From assembly GCA_031430645.1 (NCBI GenBank), contig JANPBY010000163.1:1-13846 (forward strand): a stretch of 13,846 nt of DNA. The letters are read 5' to 3'. The first letter of the stretch is position 1. Each line of letters starts with the position of its first letter. The notes under the pieces were generated by a model. It saw only the letters and a list, made by a program, of their open reading frames with translations, had not been told where the DNA came from and searched no databases. Positions 1 to 7,757 of the stretch are shown in pieces. The DNA comes from JANPBY01 sp031430645. Its GTDB lineage: Bacteria; Actinomycetota; Actinomycetes; DATJPE01. The position numbers and the translations under genes were made by a program.

Positions 1-2493
1 CGCCGTCACCAGGGTGAGGCCGGCGGGCAGCGGGTCGGACAGAACCACGTCGGTCGCTGAGGAGAGCCCGACGTTCGTCACGGTCAGGGTGTAGGTCCCC
101 TGCGATCCGATCACCAGGTCGGTCGTGCTGAGCTTGACCACCGAGAGATCGGCCGACGCCTCGACATCGACGTCATCGGTGTCGGTGTTGTTGGTCAAGT
201 CCGGGTCGGGTGAGTTCGGCGCATCGACCGTGGCGGAGTTCGTGACCGTACCCGGCGCCAGGTCGCCGTCAACCGAAGTCACGATCGTGAGCAGGGTTGC
301 ATCCTCTGGGGACGCGGGCATCCCCGCAACCAGCCCTGCCGCCAGAGTGCAGGTGACGGTCTGCCCGACGAGCGGGTCCCCCGCAGCCACGCAGGCCCAC
401 GGAGCCGTCGTTGAGACGTACCGAATCTTCGCTGGCAGCGTGTCCGTCACCACGAGCGGAGCTGCTGCGTCCGAGGTGCCCCGGTTGCTCACCTGAAGGT
501 CGAAGGTGAGCGGTCCGCCCGCCACGACAGGAGACTCGCGGTGGGTCTTCACGATGGCGAGGTCTGCTTCAACCGTCGCGTCCACGTCAGCCGTATCGGT
601 GTTGTTGTCCGGATCAGGGTCGGTGGTCGGCGACGCGACGGTTGCGGTGTTGGTGAGAGTTCCCGCTGGTGTCGAGGAGAGAACGTCGACGGTGATCACC
701 AGGTCGCCTGCGGTGGCCCCGGCGGCGAGCGCCGCTGACCGGACACAGGTGACTGCCTGACCCACGGCCGAGCACGAGGACCACCCGTTGCTGCCGCCGC
801 CCGAGACGAAGGACAATCCGATGGGCAGGGTGTCGGTCACCGTCACGGGACCATCAGCGTCGGACGACCCAGCGTTGCTGACCTCGAGTGTGAACGACGT
901 GGTCGTCCCTGCAGGCACCGTCGCGTCGTTCGCGGTCTTGACGAGCGACAGATCGGCCTCGGTGACCACCTGGGTCGGGTCTGTTGCGGTGTTGTCGCTC
1001 GGGTCCGGATCGGTCGTCGCCGAGTCCACAATCGCGACGTTGTCGTAGGAACCCGGAGCCTGCGAAGGATCCACGTCAACCGTCACCGTGACCACCGGCG
1101 CCGACGTGCCAGCGGCGAGCGACGTCGAGCGGGTGCACGTGAGGGTCGAGTCGCCGACCGAGAACGGGCAGCTCCAACTCGCGGCGGCACTCACCGCAGC
1201 CAGCGTGAAGCCGGCTGGAAGCGTGTCGTCGAGCGTGACGTCTGCCGCCGCGTCGGACGCGCCGGAGTTGGTGACGGTCAGCGTGTAGGTGACCTGCTCG
1301 CCGGCGACCACCGGATCAGGGGTATGGGTCTTAGTCACCGAAAGGTCGGCCTCGGTAGTGACCGAGGTGTTGTCGTCGTCGGTGTTGTTGTCGGGATCAG
1401 GATCAGTCGTCGGGCTGTCGACGGTGCCGGTGTTCACGACTGGGCCGATCAGACTGCTGGCGACGTCGACGACGACGGTAACGGAGGTGTCGACGGCTCT
1501 GGCCAGACCGGCGGCTCGCGTGCAGGTGACGAGCTGGCCCGCCGCACTGCAGCTCCAACCCTCCTCGTTGCCGCTGCTCCCGAAGGCGAGCCCGGCCGGA
1601 AGGGTGTCGGTCAGAGTCAACGGGCCAGCGGCGTCTGACGCCCCCAAGTTGTCCACAGTGAACGTGTAAGTACCTTGCGAGCCCGCGAGGAAGTCACCCG
1701 TGTGGGACTTCGTGAGTACCAGATCGGCCGACGTGACAATTGGTGTCGCCGTCGTCGAGGAATCGTTGCCCGGCACCGGGTCCGGGGTGGGACCGTCAAC
1801 TTCGGCGGTGTTGGTGAGGGTGCCTAGTGCGGACGGGCCCAGGGCAAGTACCAGGGTGATCTGAGGAGCGGGCGCTCCCACCGCTAGGTCGGTGGGCAGC
1901 ACGCACGTCACGGTGCCGGCGGGCGCGCTGCACGACCACGCGCCACCGGTGGCGGAGACGTACGTCGTGCCGGGCGGCAGGTCGTCCGTGACGGTGATCG
2001 GGCCGCGGGAGACCGACGGGCCGTTGTTCGTGACGTCGAGGGTCCAGGTGACGTTGCTCCCAGCGACGACGGGGCCGCTGACCGCCTTGACGATCGCCAG
2101 GTCCGCCGAGGTCACGATCGTCGTCGGATCGGTGTCGCTGTTGTTGCCCGGAACCGGGTCGTAGGTGGGGCCACTGACCGTGGCCGCATTGATGAGGGCG
2201 CCGGCCGCGGTGGTCGGAGCTATGGCAACCACGAGTGGGAAGTTCGTGGTGGCCAGGGAAGCCAATCCGGCCGCACGGGTGCAGGTGACGACCTGGCCGA
2301 CCGCAGAGCAGGCGGCCCAGCCGTTGGTCGAACCTCCCGACACAAAGCTCATGCCCACGGGGATCGTGTCCGTCACCGTCAGGGGGCCTGCGGCCGCCGA
2401 AGGGCCGTTGTTGGTCACGGTGAGCGTGTAGGTGCCGTTCTGCCCTGCTGTGAAGGACCCCGTGTGCGACTTGTCGAGAGCGAGGTCGGCGCT
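1..2493 (-). repeat. Regular DUF11 tandem repeat array with Cys pairs
   Basis: The conserved Lys of the opening ADLxxxK strand lies at codons starting at 2470, 2086, 1708, 1330, 937, 547 and 133. The repeat lengths are therefore 384, 378, 378, 393, 390 and 414 bp (128, 126, 126, 131, 130 and 138 residues), and a seventh repeat runs off the edge. Every complete repeat has one Cys pair about 9-15 residues apart, as in WSCSAAGQLVTCTR, plausibly an intradomain disulfide. The DNA itself is repetitive around the Asp/Asn linker near 600, 990, 1382, 1765 and 2141. The sharp similarity suggests expansion by duplication. Confidence 0.85.
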
Positions 2494-5400
2494 GTCAATG
2501 GTCGCGCTCGCCGTGTCCGAGCCTCGGCCGTACGGCCCTGCGAGGTTTCCCGTCGCCCCAGTCGCATCGCTGGCACCCGGCACTGCGGTGTTGACGTGCG
2601 GGTTGGCCGGACCGACCCCGGGCGTTGTCACGACTCCTGGTTGTGGCGTTGCCGTGAACGCAATCGTGAGGGTCTGTCCTGGGGCAAGGGTGACCGCCGT
2701 CGCCCAGGTCAGCGTCTGACTGCTGATCGTCGGGTTGACCTGAGTCGTCGGCCCACCCTGCGGAGTGAGCGTGGCGCTGCCGCCGTCGTAGCTCCAGTTC
2801 GTCGGCAAGGTGTCGACGGCCGAGACCGCGAGGGCCGGCACGGTCGAGGTGTTCGTGAGCACCAGCTGCCAGCCGAAGCTGGACCCGATGGTGGCGCTGC
2901 CGGTCTCCGTACCCGTCGAGGTCGTCTTGGCCACGGCGACCCGCGGGAACGCGGCCGTCACGGTTGCCGCGGAACTGCCCCCGACGTACGGCCGCCCAAA
3001 CGCACCGGGTCCACCCGCAAGACCGGCGTAGCCCGTGAGGGATGCGGTGTTGGTCAGCGGTTGAGCATCCGGCACTGACGCAGATGCGGCCAGCGAAGCC
3101 GTGTAGGTCAGCGTGACCGAGCCTCCGACCGGGATCGGCCCTGGGACCGACCAAGACACGGTGCCGCCACCGGTTGGGGTTGCCCCTGTAAGGGTCGTCG
3201 TCCCCGGCCCGACGAAGGACGCACCGTTCACGACGAGCAAGTTCGGGATCGGGTCACTGACGGTGGCTGCGTAGGCGGGAGCGGTGCCGGTGTTGCGCAG
3301 CGTCAGGGTGTAGGTCCGCTGGGCTCCGGGAGCGAGGGTGGTCGCGTCGACCGTCTTAGTGACGGCGACGGCTGGCTCGATGATCCCGACCGTCGCGCTC
3401 CCCGTGTTGGTCACCTGGTTCCAGAACGAGTTGGCGGGCAGCCCGGCGGCAGGGAAGGTCAGGTTGGTCGTGCTCCAACGCAGCACGACGCTGTTGGTCC
3501 GGATCACTCCGTTGATGTTGGTGCCGACGTTGGCGACCCGCGCAGTGAAGGTGACCGTCAGCGTGTACGGCGCCGCCGCGATCGCCGGATCCCCGAAGTA
3601 CCACCCGAGCCGCTGACCGTTTTGCCGGAAGGTCGGCGGAAGGGTTGCGGGGCAAGGCCCCGCGCTGCAGGTCGCCGAGAGGGTCGCCACGTAGGTGAGC
3701 CCAGTCGGCAAGGTGTCGAGCAGGATTGCGTCATAGAGCCGCACGTCGTTGGGAACGGTCGAGGACACCGTGAAAGTGACCAGCTCGCCGATGGTGGCGG
3801 TGCCCGGAGTCACCGACTTCAGGGTCGCCGGCCGCTGGATCGTCACCGTGTTCGGTCCGGTCCGGGTGTCGGACCGTTCGTTCGGCACAACACCCGGCAT
3901 GCTCGTGGTCACGCCCGTGGCGGTGTTGAGGTAGGACACGCCGCTCAGCGCACCCGGATCGACCGTCACCTGGAACGTCCGAATCACTGCAGCACCGGCC
4001 GCGATGTCCCCGATCACCCACGACACCGTTCGGGTGCCGGCGACGTAGGTGCCGCCGTTGCTTGCGCTCCCGGCGACATACGTCAGGCCAACGGGAATGG
4101 CGTCACTGGCGGTTGTGTCATGCGCGATCGACACCCCTGCGCCTGCGGTGTTGGTGAGCGTCACGGTGTAGGTGAAGGTCTGACCAGCCACGACCACGCC
4201 CCCCGGGGCGTTGTTGACCTTGGTGACCGCCAGGTTCGGCTCCACGATCGGCACGTTGCGAGTCACCGTCACGGGCGTGACCGCCGTGCCGCCCGCCGTG
4301 AGGTTGCTCGTGAACGTCGCGATGTTGGGACGGTTCGCGCCACGGACGTTGACCGCGTTGTCGAGGATCACCGTCTGGAACGACAACACGAAGACCCGGG
4401 CAGTCGCCGTGGGGTTCGCGTAGGTGACCGGGAACGTCAACCTCGCGTCGGTGGCGTTTCCTGCAACCGCGAAGCCACCGGGAAGGGCACCCCCGTTGAA
4501 GGTCGCGCTCGCACTTCCGGCGACGTACGACTGGCCGACCGGGATGGGGTCGACCAGGAGTCCGTTGTAGAGCGTCGTGAAGGCCGGCATGGTGGCCGTC
4601 ACCGTGTAGGTCACGGTCTCGCCGATCGTCGCTTGCGTCGCACTGTTGCTGGTCTCGGTGAGGCTCGTCGTGTGCGTCTTGGCCAAGGCCACCGGCGCTG
4701 TGAACACCCGTGAGGTGTCGGTGGCCGCAGGGGTGTTGGGGGTCGGCGTCGCCGTCGGGTCGATGTTGGTTGCCGGGACGTAGGTGACGACGCCACCCAG
4801 GTTGGTCGGGGAGTTGTATTGCTTGACACCGGCGGTGTTGACGTAGCTCTGCGCCACCGAGACGCCAGCGGGGATCGTGACCTCATAGGTCAGCGGCGCC
4901 CGAGTCGCACCCGCCGCGATGACGTCGCTCGCTGCGAGGTTCCAGACGATGACTGGCGTGCTGATCCCGCCGTTGCTTGCCTGACAGGTACCTGCGTTGC
5001 TGATGGCCGAGACATTGGCGCAGACGATGCCCGCGGGAAGAACGTCTCGAACCTGGGTCGACTGCGCGGGAGTCGACCCCGTGTTGCGGATGTCGAGTCG
5101 ATACCGCACAACCGTTCCGGCGCGGACCTGGACGTTGTCGACGTTGGGGCCGCTGGAGTACGGCGGCGCGATCCCGGCCACGCCCTTGGTGATGGCCAGG
5201 CGCGGGCCGGCGAGGAGGCGGTAGTCGACCTGGTCCCGGAGGGAGTACGCGACACCGGCCGTCGACTCCGCGCGGAGCTTCATCAGGTTGCCTTGGATCT
5301 CAGACGGCAGCCCGGCCGCCGCATCAGTCTGGGCGATTGCTGAGAAGCGCACCTCGAAGACCGCCCCGAGGCCCACAAACCGGTTCGGGACACCGGTGCC

Positions 5401-7374
5401 CAGCGTCCAGATCGGGCTAGCGGTGCCGCCCACCACGGCCGCCTCGTTGAAGCTGATCGCGACGCCATTAGCGCCGGTTGCGACCTGAGAACCGGCTTCG
5501 TAGGTCAGGCCGGCCGGCAAGAAATCGGTAACAACCGGGTTCCGGGTCTGAACGGTGCTCGGGAAGTTCACCCTCAGGGTGAAGCAGATCCGGTCACCCT
5601 TGGCGTACTGCGGACGCGTGTCTGGGCTCGTCGTTGGGTTGAGATAGGTCGCCGTCGCGCAGTTCATCGTGCCTGGCGGGGCCACTGCGGCTGAGATCGT
5701 CTTGTCGATGGACGGGCCGGCAGACGTGAGGGTCGCCGTCGAGGTGTCGCTCACGGTAACTGCCGGAGCCGGGTCGGCGACGGTTGGCTGGCTCGTCGCC
5801 GTACCGTCCACGACGTTCACGAACGCATCCCCGGCCACCGTGGGGTCGCCGGCCGTGTACGACGTCCGCGAGCGGGCCGGGAACGTCACGGTCGTCGTCC
5901 CACCCGCGGCCACCGAAAAGGCCGTGAAAGGCACCGTCGTCGTCCCGTTGCCGTTCACCGTGGGAGGTGAGAGATAGGGAATGCTCGGGTTCTGACCGGG
6001 GACAGGATCACACTCCGGGGGCGTACCCGCGCCGAAATTGGCGGAGCCGAGCGGACACATCCCACTCGGGAGCGTGTCGACAAGCAGCACGTTGGTGAGG
6101 CTGCGGTACTCCCCTGCTCGAACCCGGATGCTCCAGGGGACGATCGTCCCTTGGACGAAGGCACCGCTCGGGCTCTTGTCGATCGCGAAGTCCTCGAGCG
6201 TCACCGTCAGCGATCCCTGCGCCGTGACCGACGTTGACGTCGCGGGGGCGACCGGCCCTGTGTAGATGCCGGCGACGACGGCGGTGTTGGTGGCCGAAAG
6301 CTCCGAACCGGTCTCAGAGGACGGGGCCCCGGTGTTGTTCGCCAGGTTGGCGGTGTCTGAACCTGGTGGCCCCGGAGACACGTTGGCGCGCAACGGAACG
6401 CCGGCCTTGTAGTTGATCGTCGTCACCTGACCGACGGCCATCGTCCCAAGGGTCCAGATGACCCGGGTGAAGACACCCGTCAGGCCAGGGGGGTTGACCA
6501 CGGTGTCCACCGTGGTCGGCGTCGGGCAGTTGCTGGCGATGACCGGGACGCTCGTCATCAGCCCTGACCCGGGGTACTCCTCGACCCCACCGGGGGTGTT
6601 GTCGATGCCTCCGCAGCCAAGGAACTCCAGGCGCGCCGGCACGTAGTCGGTGACAGTGGTTCCCGTCGTGGTGTTGGCCTTGTTGTTGCTGACCGTCAAC
6701 GTCCAGACCTGCGGGAAGCTGCCGTGCACTCCGCGGACGATCTCGTTCTCCGGGCTCGACATCGCTTTGGACACCGCGACGGCCGAGACCGTCGTCGAGA
6801 TCGTCGGGGAAGTGGCGTTCCCGCTGAACGTGGCCGGGTTGGCCGCGCCTGTCGACGTCACGACCGCCGGGATCACCCGCGGATCACCGTTGACGTATGC
6901 GTCAGCGGTATTGGCCACCGTTGCGTTCACGGGATAAGGCGCAGCTGCCAATGAGACCCGGAACCCAAGGGTCGCCGTGCCACCTGGCTGGATGTCCGCG
7001 ACGTTGGACCACACCAGGGTCGTCTGGCCCGCCACGGGCAGGTTGGTGAGAACCGTCGGCTCGCCGGCGTCCGCCGGGGTCGTCGATCCAGCGACGTACG
7101 TCACCCCGACAGGAAGCACGTCCCGGAAGAGCGTGTTGTAAGCCGGAGGGTTCCCGTTCGCGTTGCTGGCCGTCAACGTGTAGCCAACAGGGTCTCCGGC
7201 GAGGACGGTGCCAGGCCCCGCCTTGTTCAGCGAGATGTTGGGGTTGCCGGCCGCCTCAGCTGGGAAAACCGGGAAGCCGAGCAGGGAAACAGTCAGCACG
7301 GCAGCAGCGGTACCCGCAACCAGCCGCCTGAGCCGGGCCCAGCGGTCGACGGTCGCAGTGGTGGTCGAACCCAA
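1..7374 (-). CDS. Giant secreted DUF11-repeat surface protein (partial, C-terminus beyond the left edge)
   Basis: The minus-strand frame whose codons end on multiples of three stays open from an in-frame TAG at 7480-7482 to base 1, giving at least 2,458 residues from the chosen start. No ATG or GTG lies between that stop and the hydrophobic leader. A TTG at 7372-7374, preceded by an AAGGGA ribosome site about 10 bases upstream, starts a good signal peptide: basic RWARLRR at 11-17, hydrophobic core 18-37, Ala-x-Ala-like cleavage near 39-42. The mature part is about 17 repeats of the DUF11 / TIGR01451 type. Each opens with a strand such as ADLSVTKTHT, has a central D-x-LP-x-G motif, and many end with NTATV plus an Asp/Asn-rich linker such as DPDPDNNTD. 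Family members are cell-surface or extracellular proteins with presumed adhesive or structural roles. No catalytic domain is seen. Any anchor (LPXTG, transmembrane) would lie outside the window, so attachment is unknown. The gene diverges from the photolyase gene. Confidence 0.9.
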   Translation of the reverse strand, partial: MGSTTTATVDRWARLRRLVAGTAAAVLTVSLLGFPVFPAEAAGNPNISLNKAGPGTVLAGDPVGYTLTASNANGNPPAYNTLFRDVLPVGVTYVAGSTTPADAGEPTVLTNLPVAGQTTLVWSNVADIQPGGTATLGFRVSLAAAPYPVNATVANTADAYVNGDPRVIPAVVTSTGAANPATFSGNATSPTISTTVSAVAVSKAMSSPENEIVRGVHGSFPQVWTLTVSNNKANTTTGTTVTDYVPARLEFLGCGGIDNTPGGVEEYPGSGLMTSVPVIASNCPTPTTVDTVVNPPGLTGVFTRVIWTLGTMAVGQVTTINYKAGVPLRANVSPGPPGSDTANLANNTGAPSSETGSELSATNTAVVAGIYTGPVAPATSTSVTAQGSLTVTLEDFAIDKSPSGAFVQGTIVPWSIRVRAGEYRSLTNVLLVDTLPSGMCPLGSANFGAGTPPECDPVPGQNPSIPYLSPPTVNGNGTTTVPFTAFSVAAGGTTTVTFPARSRTSYTAGDPTVAGDAFVNVVDGTATSQPTVADPAPAVTVSDTSTATLTSAGPSIDKTISAAVAPPGTMNCATATYLNPTTSPDTRPQYAKGDRICFTLRVNFPSTVQTRNPVVTDFLPAGLTYEAGSQVATGANGVAISFNEAAVVGGTASPIWTLGTGVPNRFVGLGAVFEVRFSAIAQTDAAAGLPSEIQGNLMKLRAESTAGVAYSLRDQVDYRLLAGPRLAITKGVAGIAPPYSSGPNVDNVQVRAGTVVRYRLDIRNTGSTPAQSTQVRDVLPAGIVCANVSAISNAGTCQASNGGISTPVIVWNLAASDVIAAGATRAPLTYEVTIPAGVSVAQSYVNTAGVKQYNSPTNLGGVVTYVPATNIDPTATPTPNTPAATDTSRVFTAPVALAKTHTTSLTETSNSATQATIGETVTYTVTATMPAFTTLYNGLLVDPIPVGQSYVAGSASATFNGGALPGGFAVAGNATDARLTFPVTYANPTATARVFVLSFQTVILDNAVNVRGANRPNIATFTSNLTAGGTAVTPVTVTRNVPIVEPNLAVTKVNNAPGGVVVAGQTFTYTVTLTNTAGAGVSIAHDTTASDAIPVGLTYVAGSASNGGTYVAGTRTVSWVIGDIAAGAAVIRTFQVTVDPGALSGVSYLNTATGVTTSMPGVVPNERSDTRTGPNTVTIQRPATLKSVTPGTATIGELVTFTVSSTVPNDVRLYDAILLDTLPTGLTYVATLSATCSAGPCPATLPPTFRQNGQRLGWYFGDPAIAAAPYTLTVTFTARVANVGTNINGVIRTNSVVLRWSTTNLTFPAAGLPANSFWNQVTNTGSATVGIIEPAVAVTKTVDATTLAPGAQRTYTLTLRNTGTAPAYAATVSDPIPNLLVVNGASFVGPGTTTLTGATPTGGGTVSWSVPGPIPVGGSVTLTYTASLAASASVPDAQPLTNTASLTGYAGLAGGPGAFGRPYVGGSSAATVTAAFPRVAVAKTTSTGTETGSATIGSSFGWQLVLTNTSTVPALAVSAVDTLPTNWSYDGGSATLTPQGGPTTQVNPTISSQTLTWATAVTLAPGQTLTIAFTATPQPGVVTTPGVGPANPHVNTAVPGASDATGATGNLAGPYGRGSDTASATIDSADLALDKSHTGSFTAGQNGTYTLTVTNNGPSAAAGPLTVTDTIPVGMSFVSGGSTNGWAACSAVGQVVTCTRAAGLASLATTNFPLVVAIAPTTAAGALINAATVSGPTYDPVPGNNSDTDPTTIVTSADLAIVKAVSGPVVAGSNVTWTLDVTNNGPSVSRGPITVTDDLPPGTTYVSATGGAWSCSAPAGTVTCVLPTDLAVGAPAPQITLVLALGPSALGTLTNTAEVDGPTPDPVPGNDSSTTATPIVTSADLVLTKSHTGDFLAGSQGTYTFTVDNLGASDAAGPLTLTDTLPAGLAFGSSGNEEGWSCSAAGQLVTCTRAAGLARAVDTSVTVVVDVASSLIGPVVNTGTVDSPTTDPDPDNNTDDDNTSVTTEADLSVTKTHTPDPVVAGEQVTYTLTVTNSGASDAAADVTLDDTLPAGFTLAAVSAAASWSCPFSVGDSTLTCTRSTSLAAGTSAPVVTVTVDVDPSQAPGSYDNVAIVDSATTDPDPSDNTATDPTQVVTEADLSLVKTANDATVPAGTTTSFTLEVSNAGSSDADGPVTVTDTLPIGLSFVSGGGSNGWSSCSAVGQAVTCVRSAALAAGATAGDLVITVDVLSSTPAGTLTNTATVASPTTDPDPDNNTDTADVDATVEADLAIVKTHRESPVVAGGPLTFDLQVSNRGTSDAAAPLVVTDTLPAKIRYVSTTAPWACVAAGDPLVGQTVTCTLAAGLVAGMPASPEDATLLTIVTSVDGDLAPGTVTNSATVDAPNSPDPDLTNNTDTDDVDVEASADLSVVKLSTTDLVIGSQGTYTLTVTNVGLSSATDVVLSDPLPAGLTLVTA
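2494..7248 (-). repeat. Divergent, longer DUF11 repeats of the N-terminal part
   Basis: About ten repeats of roughly 135 to 200 residues are recognisable by opening strands such as NPNISLNK (about 7240), VSAVAVSK (6790), EDFAIDK (6200), AGPSIDK (5720), GPRLAITK (5200), TAPVALAKTHT (4700), VEPNLAVTK (4240), QRPATLKSV (3830), IEPAVAVTK (3378) and FPRVAVAK (2943). Central LPxGxxY motifs also mark them. They lack the uniform Cys pair and strict spacing of the C-terminal array. Boundaries are approximate because they were assigned by eye. Confidence 0.7.
7249..7374 (-). other. Sec signal peptide of the DUF11 protein
   Basis: Residues 1-42 from the TTG start show the three signal-peptide regions. 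A basic stretch carries Arg11, Arg14, Arg16 and Arg17, followed by the hydrophobic core VAGTAAAVLTVSLLGFPVF (19-37) and a small-residue exit PAEAA (38-42). The first repeat begins a few residues later at NPNISLNK. This leader supports both the TTG start and an extracellular location. The exact cleavage site is a guess. Confidence 0.8.
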
Positions 7375-7395
7375 CGTGCTGGTTCCCTTCGCCGC
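7375..7395 (-). promoter_or_regulatory. Ribosome binding site deciding a TTG start
   Basis: Read on the minus strand, GAAGGGAACCAGCACG directly precedes the TTG at 7372-7374. The purine-rich GAAGGG is about 10 bases from the start. It is the only plausible initiation site between the in-frame stop at 7480-7482 and the signal peptide core. No convincing -10/-35 promoter could be assigned further upstream. Confidence 0.6.
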
Positions 7396-7523
7396 GCCAG
7401 TCCCCCGACGGGAGGAGTTCCCGGCTGGCTGAAGCGGCCGCTGGCCGCGCTCCCGATCATGATTGGGACTTTCGTCACCCTAGGCGGCGAAGACGCTGCA
7501 CGCCGTTTGGCGCGCCCGCGCCA

Positions 7524-7600
7524 CCCCCAACTTCACGCGCGACACGCCGTCCTCACCTGCGATTCACCACGCGTACCGTCCCCGATTTCGCGCGTGAAGT
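7524..7600 (+). repeat. Palindrome-ended intergenic repeat, copy 1
   Basis: The 71-bp core (7530-7600) is bounded by a perfect 13-bp inverted repeat, ACTTCACGCGCGA at 7530-7542 and TCGCGCGTGAAGT at 7588-7600. It is preceded by a run of five C (7524-7528). By hand alignment it matches copy 3 at 60 of 71 positions. The first 27 and last 14 bases are identical, and the middle is variable. Confidence 0.85.
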
Positions 7601-7631
7601 CAGAGCATGGGCTCTCTTCACGCGCGAAAAG
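7586..7631. other. Strong hairpin at the junction of repeat copies 1 and 2
   Basis: The abutting ends of the two inverted copies form a near-continuous stem. TTTCGCGCGTGAAG pairs with CTTCACGCGCGAAA, and the stem continues through AGAGC (7602-7606) pairing with GCTCT (7611-7615). The loop is ATGG, with a 2/1-base bulge. The right arm is followed by A on the plus strand, so on the minus strand it begins with T. It could act as a transcription block or a cruciform, but it lacks the U tract of a normal terminator. Confidence 0.6.
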
Positions 7632-7693
7632 GCCACCCACGAGCGTGGTACCTCGCGCGTGAGGACGGCGTGTCGCGTGTGAAGTGTGGGGGG
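7615..7693 (-). repeat. Palindrome-ended intergenic repeat, copy 2 (inverted)
   Basis: Read on the minus strand this is the same 71-bp element (7685 down to 7615), preceded by six C (complement of the G run 7688-7693). Its left end has one change in the inverted repeat (ACTTCACACGCGA), and the core CACGCCGTCCTCACG is identical to copy 3. Overall about 58 of 71 positions match copy 3, with most differences in the segment just before the right end. It is 14 bp from copy 1, in opposite orientation. Confidence 0.85.
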
Positions 7694-7706
7694 CGGGTGA
7701 CACCAG

Positions 7707-7726
7707 GTTCAGTTGCGTTGAGTTGC
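7707..7726 (+). repeat. 10-bp tandem direct repeat upstream of the photolyase
   Basis: GTTCAGTTGC is followed directly by GTTGAGTTGC with a single mismatch, ending about 31 bp before the photolyase ATG. A tandem site so close to the start could be an operator or part of the promoter, but this is only positional inference. Confidence 0.3.
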
Positions 7727-7757
7727 GGGCGACGCGCGAGTGAGGGACGGTCGCAAG

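Larger units (their letters stand above)
7375..7757. other. Divergent intergenic region with palindromic repeats
   Basis: These 383 bp separate the oppositely transcribed DUF11 and photolyase genes. They hold the two inverted copies of the 71-bp palindrome-ended repeat (7530-7600 and 7615-7685), their C/G-run flanks, a 10-bp direct repeat (7707-7726) and the ribosome sites of both genes. Short open frames here have no recognisable content and no ribosome site. Promoters for both genes should lie here, but no clear consensus hexamers stand out. Confidence 0.7.

Noticed and set aside
2464..3078. 204-codon plus-strand and overlapping 219-codon minus-strand frames
   Set aside because: Both are out of frame with the continuous DUF11 reading and show no motif or ribosome site. 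They are compositional shadows.
3622..4713. 363-codon plus-strand open frame opposite the DUF11 gene
   Set aside because: Its Arg/Gly/His-rich, low-complexity translation matches no family, and it lies antisense to a frame with clear repeats. It is a GC-rich shadow.
7293..7478. 61-codon minus-strand frame starting MTKVPIM at the beginning of the DUF11 gene
   Set aside because: It is in another frame from the signal peptide and repeats and ends inside the leader region. No frameshift is needed because the TTG start explains the gene.
7524..7693. CRISPR-like array
   Set aside because: There are only two adjacent copies, in inverted orientation with a 14-bp spacer, and no cas genes, so it is not a CRISPR.
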